A stretch of DNA of 51,330 nucleotides from assembly GCA_041656295.1 (NCBI GenBank), contig JBBADV010000018.1, forward strand, positions 1-51,330, read 5' to 3'. The translations under genes and the position numbers were made by a program. This DNA is from Kiritimatiellales bacterium. GTDB lineage: Bacteria > Verrucomicrobiota > Kiritimatiellia > Kiritimatiellales > Tichowtungiaceae. The notes under the pieces are model-generated. The model was not told the origin of the DNA. It did not search any database and saw nothing but the letters and a program-made list of their open reading frames with translations. Shown one piece after another: positions 1 through 7,439 of this stretch. Position 1 is the first letter of the stretch; each line of letters begins with the position of its first letter.

Positions 1-84
1 ACGGCTTTAGCCGTGGATGAATGAGCCTCCTGAATGCCGCGAACGCAAAGTTTCGCGGCGTTCAGGTCAGCTCCGGGAGGAGCT
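1..84. other. Cluster of three stem-loops, possible right end of an IS200/IS605-type element
   Basis: Three hairpins follow each other: a perfect ACGGCT-tt-AGCCGT (1-14), a 14-bp stem with one G-T position (30-43 with 52-65), and AGCTCC-ggga-GGAGCT (69-84). The first, followed by 'ggatgaatga', resembles the 3' terminal hairpin of the omega RNA at the right end of IS200/IS605 tnpB elements. Any tnpB would lie before base 1, so this is only a resemblance. A structured RNA unrelated to transposons is equally possible. Confidence 0.3.
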
Positions 85-90
85 GTGATG

Positions 91-118
91 AAAAAAAGAA
101 CCCCGAGTTTACTCGGGG
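91..118 (-). terminator. Rho-independent terminator, minus strand
   Basis: On the minus strand CCCCGAG-taaa-CTCGGGG is followed by TTCTTTTTTT. It lies 10 bases past the stop codon of the decayed transporter at 129-437 and is probably that gene's original terminator. Confidence 0.6.
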
Positions 119-128
119 GTATCTATTT

Positions 129-437
129 TTACTTCGTCGTCATCAGAAAAATCCGCGACCCGAAGGCGAGAATGATGAACTCGCCGCCGTACAGCGGTTG
201 AACAACCGCCACACCGGCGAGATCCATCGTAAAAAGTAAGGAATCAAACCGGCAGTGCCGATAAGTAACCCGATCACCCAGTGCCGGTTTCTAATCAACC
301 GTTTCACAGATTTCCACGATTAAAAACGACAGACGCGGCAGATCGTTCTGCGCCGATTTCTGCAGTACCGGCGAAATGTTAAACAATCCCATCGCCAGTA
401 CCGCCAGCAACATCCCGATGATTTTTCCATCAGCCAT
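129..437 (-). pseudogene. Decayed N-terminal fragment of a DMT/EamA-type membrane transporter
   Basis: No single frame is open, but three minus-strand frames join into one membrane protein. The first starts at ATG 437 with a membrane segment (MADGKIIGMLLAVLAMG...) and a 'SPVLQK' stretch. The second, about 299-231, contains 'HWVIGLLIGTAGLIPYFL'. The third, 227-129, contains 'MDLAGVAVVQPLYGGEFI' and ends at TAA. The order, including the 'VVQPL' segment, fits the first half of drug/metabolite-type transporters of the EamA/NIPA kind. Frameshifts would lie near 291-302 and 228-231. About 100 residues remain where about 280 are expected. The family call is from memory of the pattern; a non-DMT small membrane protein is the alternative. 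Confidence 0.45.
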
Positions 438-471
438 ATCACGTTGATAGCAGATACGGTCCCGCGCGCAA

Positions 472-495
472 TTCATCTGTGTTATCTGCGGTGAA
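472..495 (-). repeat. Dispersed repeat word 'cgcagataacacagat'
   Basis: Minus-strand text 'accgcagataacacagat' matches the words at 22131-22148 and 22331-22350 and a variant at 50993-51018. It sits just upstream of the decayed transporter start at 437. Confidence 0.6.
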
Positions 496-510
496 ATAAA
501 AAACAAGATA

Positions 511-1458
511 TTATCCGCCGAATTTATTGTATGCCTGGATAATGAACGGTTTTACCAATTCGAATTCATCTTCTGACTGAATAGTAAATTCAGATTCGCC
601 GGTTCCCCAATGTCCAATATTTAGAACATTGCGATAAAATTTCGGCGCAGATTTTACTTCAGTGGGTCTGAGTTTCAGAAAAAGTTTAATGCATCGCACC
701 TGAGGCTCAACGCAAATAATATTTTGAGACACTTTATATGCTATATAGTGTTTTTTGGGAACCTCTTCAATGGACGGATCAAGCCCTATGATGAAGTCCT
801 GAATATTATGTAGCAGAGATTTTATCGTTTCGGATTTGCCGGTCAGATGCCTGTCGAATGTATATACTGGTGCTAAAGTTTTTTTCATTTTTCCGAGACC
901 GGAAGCATTTTTCTTTTCTCCGGACATAACGCCGGAGTTTTTCTTAATGGGCGATGACACGGAGGAGCGCGTTGCCTGAAGTATTTCCTCTAGATGGAGT
1001 ACATTGTTTTTGTAAAGGCGGTAAGTCCACAATTCAATATTCGCGCCCATAACCTGGACTGCGTGGATATCGTATTTTTTATAACTTGGCGCGATACAAA
1101 TAACACGAACGTCCGACCAGTCCACTTTTACATCGTTACCGAGTGTGTTTTTGGCCGCCATTTCGAAATCACCTTTATGGTCGAAGATCCAGTGCAGATA
1201 AAAAAGGCTTTGGTTGATCAGCTCGGATGATTCGATTTTTTTGTATTCGATGATTACTGGATTGTTTTCTTCAGAAAGTGCGAGGCTGTCGATTCGTCCG
1301 GAGTGCACCGCGCCGGTGGAAAATTCCGTGGCAACAAACCGGCAGTTAAAAACCGGGCTAAGATTTTTCTCAATTAGAGTTTGAATGTCTTTTTCCACCG
1401 GGAAATTAGTTTTCGCAACCGGCGTTAGCGTTGTTTTGTTAATTTCAAATAGCGGCAT
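511..1458 (-). CDS. PD-(D/E)XK nuclease-like protein with DUF5655-type C-terminus
   Basis: A 315-residue soluble protein. The N-terminal half carries a PD-(D/E)XK-like signature: D57 in 'GRIDSLAL', then E71 and K73 in 'VIIEYKK', the usual layout of nuclease-fold metal and catalytic residues. A basic linker around 165-190 joins it to a C-terminal domain (about 195-315) that looks like the DUF5655 domain seen in uncharacterised proteins of this architecture. The ATG at 1458 follows 'aaaggaaacgct', an acceptable ribosome binding site. It stands alone, with repeats on both sides. Nuclease activity is inferred from the motif only; no partner gene marks it as part of a restriction or defence system. 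Confidence 0.65.
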   Translation of the reverse strand: MPLFEINKTTLTPVAKTNFPVEKDIQTLIEKNLSPVFNCRFVATEFSTGAVHSGRIDSLALSEENNPVIIEYKKIESSELINQSLFYLHWIFDHKGDFEMAAKNTLGNDVKVDWSDVRVICIAPSYKKYDIHAVQVMGANIELWTYRLYKNNVLHLEEILQATRSSVSSPIKKNSGVMSGEKKNASGLGKMKKTLAPVYTFDRHLTGKSETIKSLLHNIQDFIIGLDPSIEEVPKKHYIAYKVSQNIICVEPQVRCIKLFLKLRPTEVKSAPKFYRNVLNIGHWGTGESEFTIQSEDEFELVKPFIIQAYNKFGG

Positions 1459-1515
1459 AGCGTTTCCTTTAAAAAATCCTACATAAGCATAATATGATTT
1501 TAAAATCCGGCAACC

Positions 1516-1536
1516 ATCCTGTTAATCCTGTCAAAA
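1516..1536 (+). repeat. Dispersed repeat word 'atcctgttaatcctgtc'
   Basis: Tandem-like 'atcctgtt aatcctgtc aaaa' word. Related copies occur at about 7420, 22101, 22291, 23025 and 25565-25620, and an inverted one at 22245. It lies in the leader of yicC. Confidence 0.6.
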
Positions 1537-1601
1537 TAATTTTTTCCGTGCCGAGTCAGGTTTTTTCTGCGTAGATACTGCAGTTTAACGAAGGAGATGT
1601 T

Positions 1602-2477
1602 GTGCCGGTTAAAAGTATGACAGGTTTTGGTACAGGTTCGGCGCGCGGCGGGAAATACCGTGTGTCGGCGGAGTTGAGTTCGGTGAACCGGAAACAGCTG
1701 GATGTAACTTTGCGTCTGCCGCCGCAGATTTCCGGCACGGAATCGAAAATTCAAAAGCTGATTCAGGATCAGATTTCGCGCGGACGGATTACCGGTGTAA
1801 TCGCGGTGGAGATGAATTCCGGCAGCGGCGCAGCGGTGGATTCAAAACATGCGGAGGAGATGCTCGGCACCTTGCGCGGGCTGTCGAAAAAACTGAACCT
1901 GCCGGATGATCTGTCGGCGAAAGATTTGTTGCAGATTCCGGGGTGTTTAAAGTTTCCGGCGACAGCAGAAGACCATGATGAAATTTTTGCATTAACGGAA
2001 AAGGCGGTCACCAGTGCACTGAAAAAATTGAATACGATGCGTGTGCAGGAAGGGAAAATACTGGAAAAAGATTTTTTAGCGCGGCTGACCGTACTGGAAT
2101 CAATCCGTAAAAAAATTGCCGCGCGTGCGCCGGTGATTGCGGCAATGTACCGGAAAAAACTTTTTGCCGGCCTGGAAAATGCAGGGCTTGAAAATCTGTC
2201 AAAAGATGATCGCGTGATTAAAGAGATCGCGCTGTTTGCAGAGCGCAGTGATATTTCTGAAGAGACGGTGCGGCTGGAAAGTCATATTCAGCAGTTTAAG
2301 AAAATGCTGCGCACGAATGAGCCGGCGGGACGTCCGCTGGATTTTCTGGCGCAGGAAATGTTCCGTGAGATTAATACGGTTGGATCGAAAGCGAACGATC
2401 TGCAAATCACAGAGCAGGTGGTGAAGTTTAAAACAGAACTGGAGCGTGTGCGGGAGCAGGTTCAAAATGTTGAATAA
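1602..2477 (+). CDS. yicC: YicC-family endoribonuclease
   Basis: A 291-residue YicC/YloC-family protein. It opens with the family hallmark 'KSMTGFG', has 'ELSSVNRKQLDV' and 'RGRI' in the N-terminal domain, and ends in the DUF1732-type C-terminus ('SEETVRLESHI', 'DFLAQEMFREINTVGSK'). E. coli YicC is reported as an endoribonuclease; the exact role in this lineage is unknown. The start is GTG at 1602 with 'aaggag' 6 bases upstream, which also sets the expected family N-terminus. It overlaps gmk by 11 bases, a widely conserved yicC-gmk arrangement. Confidence 0.9.
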   Translation: MPVKSMTGFGTGSARGGKYRVSAELSSVNRKQLDVTLRLPPQISGTESKIQKLIQDQISRGRITGVIAVEMNSGSGAAVDSKHAEEMLGTLRGLSKKLNLPDDLSAKDLLQIPGCLKFPATAEDHDEIFALTEKAVTSALKKLNTMRVQEGKILEKDFLARLTVLESIRKKIAARAPVIAAMYRKKLFAGLENAGLENLSKDDRVIKEIALFAERSDISEETVRLESHIQQFKKMLRTNEPAGRPLDFLAQEMFREINTVGSKANDLQITEQVVKFKTELERVREQVQNVE

Positions 2478-3075
2478 ACACACCCCGTTACTTTTAGTGG
2501 TTTCAGCACCGTCCGGTGCCGGAAAATCATCGCTGTGCACCCGGCTGGCGGAGTTTTTTCCGGAACTGGTGTATTCCGTTTCATGCACCACGCGCGCACC
2601 GCGCGGGACAGAAAAAAACGGTGTGCATTATTTTTTTCTATCGCCGGACGAATTTGAAATACGGTTAAAAAATGATGAATTTCTTGAACATGCTCTGGTG
2701 CACGGCAACCGTTACGGGACGCTGAAGCAGACGGTATACGATGCACTTGCGCAGGGACGCGACATCATTATGGATATTGATGTGCAGGGCGCGCAGCAGA
2801 TTCGCGACGCGTGTGCGGCACTGCCGAATGATGATCTGATTAAAAAAAGTTTCGTTGATATTTTTATCATTCCGCCGTCGATGGAAGAATTGCTGCGCCG
2901 GTTACGCGGACGTTCAACGGATGCAAAGGATGTGATTGAACAGAGAATGTGCAATGCAGTTGAAGAGATGAAACAGCAGTCGCACTATCAATATATTGTT
3001 GTGAATGATAAAATCGAAACAGCGGCAGACGAACTGAAAAAAATCATCCAGACAGAGCATAAAAAACGGCAATAA
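2467..3075 (+). CDS. gmk: Guanylate kinase
   Basis: Phosphorylates GMP to GDP with ATP in the cytoplasm. The 202-residue protein begins with the P-loop 'SAPSGAGKSSL' near residue 13 and continues with 'SCTTRAPRGTEKNGVHYFF' (GMP-binding segment) and 'DIDVQGAQQI', the normal order for Gmk. ATG 2467 is chosen over an in-frame GTG at 2446 because it places the P-loop at the usual distance. The gene overlaps the 3' end of yicC, implying translational coupling. The rpoZ gene that often follows is absent; an H1-like gene with its own promoter comes next. Confidence 0.95.
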   Translation: MLNKHTPLLLVVSAPSGAGKSSLCTRLAEFFPELVYSVSCTTRAPRGTEKNGVHYFFLSPDEFEIRLKNDEFLEHALVHGNRYGTLKQTVYDALAQGRDIIMDIDVQGAQQIRDACAALPNDDLIKKSFVDIFIIPPSMEELLRRLRGRSTDAKDVIEQRMCNAVEEMKQQSHYQYIVVNDKIETAADELKKIIQTEHKKRQ

Positions 3076-3102
3076 AAAAATTTGTTTTTATGTAAACAAT
3101 CG

Positions 3103-3131
3103 TTGCAAGAATTTTTTTTAAGAGCTATATC
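3103..3131 (+). promoter_or_regulatory. Sigma-70-type promoter of the H1-like gene
   Basis: TTGCAA (3103-3108), a 17-base spacer, then TATATC (3126-3131). The leader carries a small hairpin AAACCA-tgg-TGGTTT (3150-3164) just ahead of the ribosome binding site 'gaggagaac'. The strong spacing suggests high, independent expression. Confidence 0.6.
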
Positions 3132-3191
3132 TTCTCTTAACAGACACATAAACCATGGTGGTTTGTGGAGGAAACCTGAGGAGAACAGGAT

Positions 3192-3413
3192 ATGGCAGCT
3201 AAGAAGAAAGCAGTCAAGAAGGTTGCTAAGAAGGCTCCGGCGAAAAAAGCCGCGAAGAAAGTAGCGAAAAAAGCCCCAGCGAAAAAAATCGCGAAGAAAG
3301 CTCCGGCGAAAAAAGCGCCAGCTAAAAAAGCCGCGAAGAAAGTAGCGAAAAAAGCGCCAGCTAAAAAAGCTCCGGCGAAAAAAGCTGCGAAGAAAGTAGC
3401 GAAAAAGAAATAA
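3192..3413 (+). CDS. Histone H1-like lysine/alanine/proline-rich DNA-binding protein
   Basis: A 73-residue protein built almost entirely of the words AAKK, VAKK and APAKK, with more than 40% lysine, no acidic residues and no aromatic residues. This is the composition of the H1 C-terminal-tail-like proteins of bacteria, which bind and compact DNA without a folded domain. It has its own promoter, a strong ribosome binding site ('gaggagaacaggat' before ATG) and a strong terminator. The DNA is internally repetitive as a consequence of the amino-acid repeat. The N-terminus of RpoD at 30053 is built from similar words. Confidence 0.8.
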   Translation: MAAKKKAVKKVAKKAPAKKAAKKVAKKAPAKKIAKKAPAKKAPAKKAAKKVAKKAPAKKAPAKKAAKKVAKKK

Positions 3414-3435
3414 CAGCCTTCGCTGATTATTTTGG

Positions 3436-3465
3436 CAGCTCCGGATTTCCCGGAGCTGTTTTTTT
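3436..3465 (+). terminator. Rho-independent terminator of the H1-like gene
   Basis: CAGCTCCGG-atttc-CCGGAGCTG (3436-3458) followed by seven T. A textbook intrinsic terminator 20 bases past the stop codon. Confidence 0.85.
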
Positions 3466-3483
3466 ATCTGTGCTGTTTTTCAT

Positions 3484-3511
3484 TTTACTTCATATATGCG
3501 CGCGCTATGCT
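3484..3511 (+). promoter_or_regulatory. Candidate promoter for nrdR and downstream genes
   Basis: TTTACT (3484-3489), 16-base spacer, TATGCT (3506-3511), directly after the preceding terminator and 31 bases before the nrdR ATG. The match is moderate, but the position suits the start of a transcription unit. Confidence 0.4.
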
Positions 3512-3541
3512 CATGCCGGTTAATGAAGGAGGCGGTCTCCC

Positions 3542-3997
3542 ATGAAATGTCCTAAATGCGAACATCGCGAAGATAAGGTCATCGACAGTCGTGAAGTGCG
3601 CGAAGGCGCGTCCATCCGCCGCCGCCGGCTCTGTTTAAACTGCGGGCTGCGCTTTACCACCTATGAAGAAATTATGCGTGCCGCGATGCAGGTTATTAAA
3701 CGCGATGGACGCCGCGAAGAATTTTCGCGGGAAAAACTGATCAACAGCCTGGTCATTGCCTGTCAGAAACGACCGATCAGCATTCAGCAGATTGATCAAA
3801 TCGCCGGCAGCATTATCACACAGATCGAAGCAGAGTATGAGCGCGAAGTCCCTTCCACCGCCATCGGCACAAAGGTCATGGCCCTGCTTGAAAAACTTGA
3901 TGAAGTAGCATACGTCCGGTTTGCATCGGTGTACCGCCGGTTTAAAGACGTCAGCCAGTTTATGAATGAGGCGGAAAGATTAATCGGTCGCGAATGA
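3542..3997 (+). CDS. nrdR: Transcriptional repressor NrdR
   Basis: NrdR represses ribonucleotide reductase genes in response to dATP/ATP. The 151-residue protein has the N-terminal zinc ribbon (C3, C6, C31, C34) and then an ATP-cone starting at 'VIKRDGRREEFSREKL' near residue 52. Length and order are standard. A strong Shine-Dalgarno 'aaggagg' precedes the ATG. It overlaps the next gene by ATGA. No nrd genes are in the window, so its targets lie elsewhere. Confidence 0.95.
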   Translation: MKCPKCEHREDKVIDSREVREGASIRRRRLCLNCGLRFTTYEEIMRAAMQVIKRDGRREEFSREKLINSLVIACQKRPISIQQIDQIAGSIITQIEAEYEREVPSTAIGTKVMALLEKLDEVAYVRFASVYRRFKDVSQFMNEAERLIGRE

Positions 3998-4635
3998 TTG
4001 ATGTGCATCAACAGAAAATTCTAAATGAACGCCGGCAGTGGTCCGGTTGCGTTCAGCGTTTTTTGCAGTACGCCGAAATTGAACCGCGCGAAACGGCAGA
4101 GGCAGTTATCGAAAGTCTCGCGGTTTTCTGCCAGGGGCGTACACAGATTCAAGGACATGAGCTTTCGCTTTTAACCGCACGCGCGTTTTGTGCCGCCGGC
4201 GATTGTGCCAGCGCCGGAAAAATTCTGCATGGTGAACGCACGTTCCGGCGGCACACAAACTCATGGCTGCGGGTTTTATCAGCACGCTATCCGTTTCCGG
4301 AACTCTTTCCGCTGTTTGCGGCACGCGCGCTGCGGCCGGTGCGTTTAACATCTGCCGGCGTGCTGTGGATACTCGATTTTTCCCGCATGGACTTTTCCGG
4401 CGTTGATTGTCATGAGCTGATTTTGTTTCAATCGCTGCGGCAGCTTACGGAAAAAATTTCAATGGTGTGGAGTAAAGATACCGGTGCCGGAATGTTAGGT
4501 ATCAAATACATTTCTAAAATCGCCGGGGCAGTTTGTGAAGAGCAGCTGCTCGGTTATTTGCGCGCTGTACTGAACTGTTGTGCGCGCAAAAACAACTGGC
4601 ACACTGTTCCGGAAATTTTACAGATTGATTTATGA
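3994..4635 (+). CDS. Unknown protein between nrdR and lnt
   Basis: I do not recognise this 213-residue protein. It looks soluble and mostly helical, with eight cysteines and many Arg/Leu residues but no transmembrane segment, signal peptide or catalytic motif. The spacing of leucine/alanine-rich helices faintly recalls helical-repeat (TPR/HEAT-like) proteins. It is held by ATGA overlaps at both ends (with nrdR and lnt), which strongly supports translation as part of one unit. Confidence 0.6.
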   Translation: MIDVHQQKILNERRQWSGCVQRFLQYAEIEPRETAEAVIESLAVFCQGRTQIQGHELSLLTARAFCAAGDCASAGKILHGERTFRRHTNSWLRVLSARYPFPELFPLFAARALRPVRLTSAGVLWILDFSRMDFSGVDCHELILFQSLRQLTEKISMVWSKDTGAGMLGIKYISKIAGAVCEEQLLGYLRAVLNCCARKNNWHTVPEILQIDL

Positions 4636-6212
4636 TCTCCGCTCCCAAATTTCAAATTTCAGACTTCAAACTTCGAATTGCCGGCGCTGCTTTTTCCGGC
4701 ATGCTGTTGTTTTTCAGTTTCCCGCCGTTCCATTTTGCATTTTGCGGATGGTTTGCGTTAATTCCATTAATGTTCGCGTGCACCGGAGTTCCGGCACGGC
4801 GCGCGGCATGGCTCGGCTGGATTTCCGGCGCAGTGTTTTTTATCAGCACACTCTACTGGCTGCGCAATGTAACTATTCCCGGCGGATTATTTCTCGCGCT
4901 GTACTGTGCGCTGTATCTGATTCCGTTTGCGGTTTTCATTTCCTTGCGCTGCGACAACTGGCGCAGCGCCAGCGGCATTAAAAATATTCTGTGGAGCGCC
5001 GGCGCGGCGGCAGTCTGGGCGGCGGCGGAATATGCGCGCGCGATTTTTGCCACCGGCTTCCCGTGGAATATGCTCGGCGTCAGTCAGTATTTACAAACGC
5101 CGCTGATTCAAATTGCGGAGCTTGGCGGCGTGTATCTGATTTCGGCGCTGATGGTTTTCACAAACGTTTCCTCCGGAGTAACCGTCTTGCAATACGCCGC
5201 CGGAATTCGCGGGAAAAAATATCGTATGCATACGGAACTGATGGCGGCGCTGATTCTCGTCGCGGCGGCGTGGTCATTTGGTTTCCACCGCATGATTAAC
5301 CGTCCGGCTCCGGTACGCGAACCGCTGCATGTCGCGTTAATTCAGCCGAATATTCCGGAAGTCGGCAACTGGGATCTCGCCGACCCCGAACTGATTTATG
5401 AGCGGCTTGAAACGCTGACGTCGTTCGCCGTGATTACGCCCAATCTTGATCTGGTCATCTGGCCGGAAACCGCCCTGCCGGACTTTGTACGCTTCAGTCC
5501 GCGCAGCGCCGATCTCGTGAAGAAAATGATCAACGCTGGCGGCGGCGTGCCGATGCTTGTTGGCAGTATGGACGTGCGGTATACGAAAACTAATGAGCCG
5601 CAGTTTTATAACGCATCATTTTTTTTCACCGGTGCCGGAAAGCTGCAGTCGGTTTACTACAAACAGCATCTTGTTCTGTTTGGCGAATACATTCCCTTTG
5701 AGAACTACATTCCATTCATTGCTGCACTGACGCCGATCGAAAGCAGTTTCCGGCCGGGCCGGGAAACAGTACTGTTTCCGTTTCCGGATGCAGAACACTG
5801 TTTTTCGGTGCTGATCTGTTTCGAAGATGTGCTGCCGTATCTTTCGTGGCGCGCGGTGAAGTCCGGTGCGGCGTGGCTGATTAATCAGACGAATGATTCA
5901 TGGTTTGATCCGGACAGCGGATCGGTGCAGCATCTGGCGAACTCTGTTTTCCGGTGCATTGAAACGCGCCGGCCGATGCTGCGCTGCACAAATACCGGCA
6001 TGACGTGCGCACTCAGCCCGTACGGCGAAATCAGCCGTACGCTGGCCGCGCGTACCGAAGGATTCCAGGTTGTCTCTGTAACTCCGGCGCCGCCGGAGTT
6101 GCCGGCGACATTTTATGTCCGTCACGGCGATCTTTTCGCGCAGGCTTGCCTGCTCACCGGCGTTGCGCTATTGATTGGACTTTTTATACAGCGGAAAAAA
6201 TCCAATGCTTGA
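4632..6212 (+). CDS. lnt: Apolipoprotein N-acyltransferase
   Basis: Lnt adds the third acyl chain to lipoproteins in the inner membrane. The 526-residue protein has about six hydrophobic segments in residues 17-215 and a nitrilase-like domain from 'HVALIQPNIP' (about 233). The catalytic triad is visible: E279 in 'LVIWPETALP', K344 in 'YYKQHLVLFGEY' and C396 in 'VLICFEDV'. A last membrane segment closes the C-terminus. Residues 5-15 are encoded by AT-rich text ('aaatttcaaatttcag...') that resembles a dispersed repeat rather than a typical Lnt N-terminus. The gene overlaps its upstream neighbour by ATGA and prfB by 8 bases. Confidence 0.95.
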   Translation: MISAPKFQISDFKLRIAGAAFSGMLLFFSFPPFHFAFCGWFALIPLMFACTGVPARRAAWLGWISGAVFFISTLYWLRNVTIPGGLFLALYCALYLIPFAVFISLRCDNWRSASGIKNILWSAGAAAVWAAAEYARAIFATGFPWNMLGVSQYLQTPLIQIAELGGVYLISALMVFTNVSSGVTVLQYAAGIRGKKYRMHTELMAALILVAAAWSFGFHRMINRPAPVREPLHVALIQPNIPEVGNWDLADPELIYERLETLTSFAVITPNLDLVIWPETALPDFVRFSPRSADLVKKMINAGGGVPMLVGSMDVRYTKTNEPQFYNASFFFTGAGKLQSVYYKQHLVLFGEYIPFENYIPFIAALTPIESSFRPGRETVLFPFPDAEHCFSVLICFEDVLPYLSWRAVKSGAAWLINQTNDSWFDPDSGSVQHLANSVFRCIETRRPMLRCTNTGMTCALSPYGEISRTLAARTEGFQVVSVTPAPPELPATFYVRHGDLFAQACLLTGVALLIGLFIQRKKSNA

Positions 6213-7320
6213 AGAGTTGAAAGAACAGATTTCGGGTGTCGATGCGCGACTGGAAGAGATGCGCGGTTATCTCGGCATCGCTGGAAAGATCAGAGAACTG
6301 GCCGTGCTCGAAACGCAAGCCGCCGCGCCGGAGTTCTGGAACGATCCAAATGCTGCGACCGCCAACATTGCCGCCGTAAAAAGTTTGAAAGCGGTTATCG
6401 AGCCGTTTCAAACGATTGAAGCGCTGCTTGACGATGCCGGAGTTCTGCTGGAGCTCGCCGCAACCGAAGACGAAGACGGGCAGCAAACGGCGGTTAAAGA
6501 AATTCAACAACTGCTGGACGACTGCGAGCAGAACTTTCAGTCGCTCGAAATGCAATCACTGCTCGGCGGACCGCTCGATGCAAAAAATGCCTATCTGAGT
6601 TTACACGCCGGCGCCGGCGGAACCGAATCATGCGACTGGGCGGATATACTGTACCGCATGTACCGTCGTTTTGCAGAGCGCTGCGGATTCACTGTAGAAG
6701 TACTTGATCTGCAGCCCGGTGAAGAAGCCGGTATTAAAAGCGTTACCTTTCAGATTTCCGGCGCGTACGCATACGGTAATTTAAAGAGCGAGCGCGGCGT
6801 TCACCGGCTTGTGCGCATCAGCCCGTTCGATTCAAATTCGCGCCGGCACACTTCGTTCGTCGCTCTCGATGTTACTGCTGAAATTGACGACGACATTGCT
6901 GTTGAGATCGAAGAAAAAGATATGCGCATCGATACTTACCGCTCCAGCGGCGCCGGCGGGCAGCATGTTAACACCACTGATTCCGCTGTGCGCATTGTAC
7001 ATGTTCCCACCGGAATCATTGTTCAGTGCCAGGCCGAGCGCTCGCAGCATAAGAATCGTGAAAAAGCATTGAAGATGCTTAAAGCCAAAGTATACGAGTA
7101 CGAGCTCGATAAACAAAAACAGGCCGCAGAGCAGTTTTACGGCGCGAAGGGTGAGATTGCGTGGGGACATCAGATCCGCTCCTACGTCATGCAGCCCTAT
7201 ACTATGGTCAAAGACCACCGCACCGATTTCCAAATCGGCAATGTTCAGTCTGTACTCGACGGCAATCTGGACGGGTTCATCGAGGCCTATTTAAAACTGA
7301 AACAAAAAGAGAACGCTTAA
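6205..7320 (+). CDS. prfB: Peptide chain release factor 2
   Basis: RF2 terminates translation at UGA/UAA. From ATG 6205 the protein is 371 residues. The stop-recognition tripeptide SPF is at 206-208 and the hydrolysis motif GGQ at 251-253, as in known RF2. ATG 6205 gives the usual 'MLEELKEQI' start; an in-frame ATG at 6175 lies inside lnt. Where many bacteria have an in-frame UGA and a +1 programmed shift (around codon 25, 'RGYL'), this gene is simply open, so that autoregulation is missing. The N-terminus overlaps lnt by 8 bases. Confidence 0.95.
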   Translation: MLEELKEQISGVDARLEEMRGYLGIAGKIRELAVLETQAAAPEFWNDPNAATANIAAVKSLKAVIEPFQTIEALLDDAGVLLELAATEDEDGQQTAVKEIQQLLDDCEQNFQSLEMQSLLGGPLDAKNAYLSLHAGAGGTESCDWADILYRMYRRFAERCGFTVEVLDLQPGEEAGIKSVTFQISGAYAYGNLKSERGVHRLVRISPFDSNSRRHTSFVALDVTAEIDDDIAVEIEEKDMRIDTYRSSGAGGQHVNTTDSAVRIVHVPTGIIVQCQAERSQHKNREKALKMLKAKVYEYELDKQKQAAEQFYGAKGEIAWGHQIRSYVMQPYTMVKDHRTDFQIGNVQSVLDGNLDGFIEAYLKLKQKENA

Positions 7321-7333
7321 CATTGCAGATTTT

Positions 7334-7439
7334 TTAACCGCCAAGGCGCCAGGCTTTTTTCGAATCGTGATTTATGGATTTTTTTCAAAAATAATTCCTG
7401 GCGTCTTGGCGGTTAAGAAAATCCTGTTATTCTGTCGTA
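7334..7439. repeat. Inverted pair of 'taaccgccaaggcgcc' repeat words plus an 'aatcctgtt' word
   Basis: A 20-base word at 7334-7353 is repeated inverted at 7397-7416 with one mismatch, separated by 43 AT-rich bases. It can fold into a long hairpin between prfB and trpC. The word recurs at 22200, 50933 and, in shortened form, 51070. 'aatcctgttattctgtc' at 7419-7435 belongs to the family also seen at 1516 and 22291. Confidence 0.7.

Noticed and set aside
88..201. 37-codon plus-strand frame with a GGAGG site upstream
   Set aside because: It runs through a terminator hairpin and opposite the transporter remnant, and the GGAGG is part of a hairpin stem; I see no protein signature.
3192..3413. Tandem DNA repeats that might suggest a CRISPR or minisatellite
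   Set aside because: The periodicity follows from Ala/Lys/Pro codons of the H1-like protein; there are no spacers.
6175..6204. Upstream ATG for prfB at 6175
   Set aside because: It lies inside the lnt coding end and adds ten atypical residues; ATG 6205 matches the family N-terminus.
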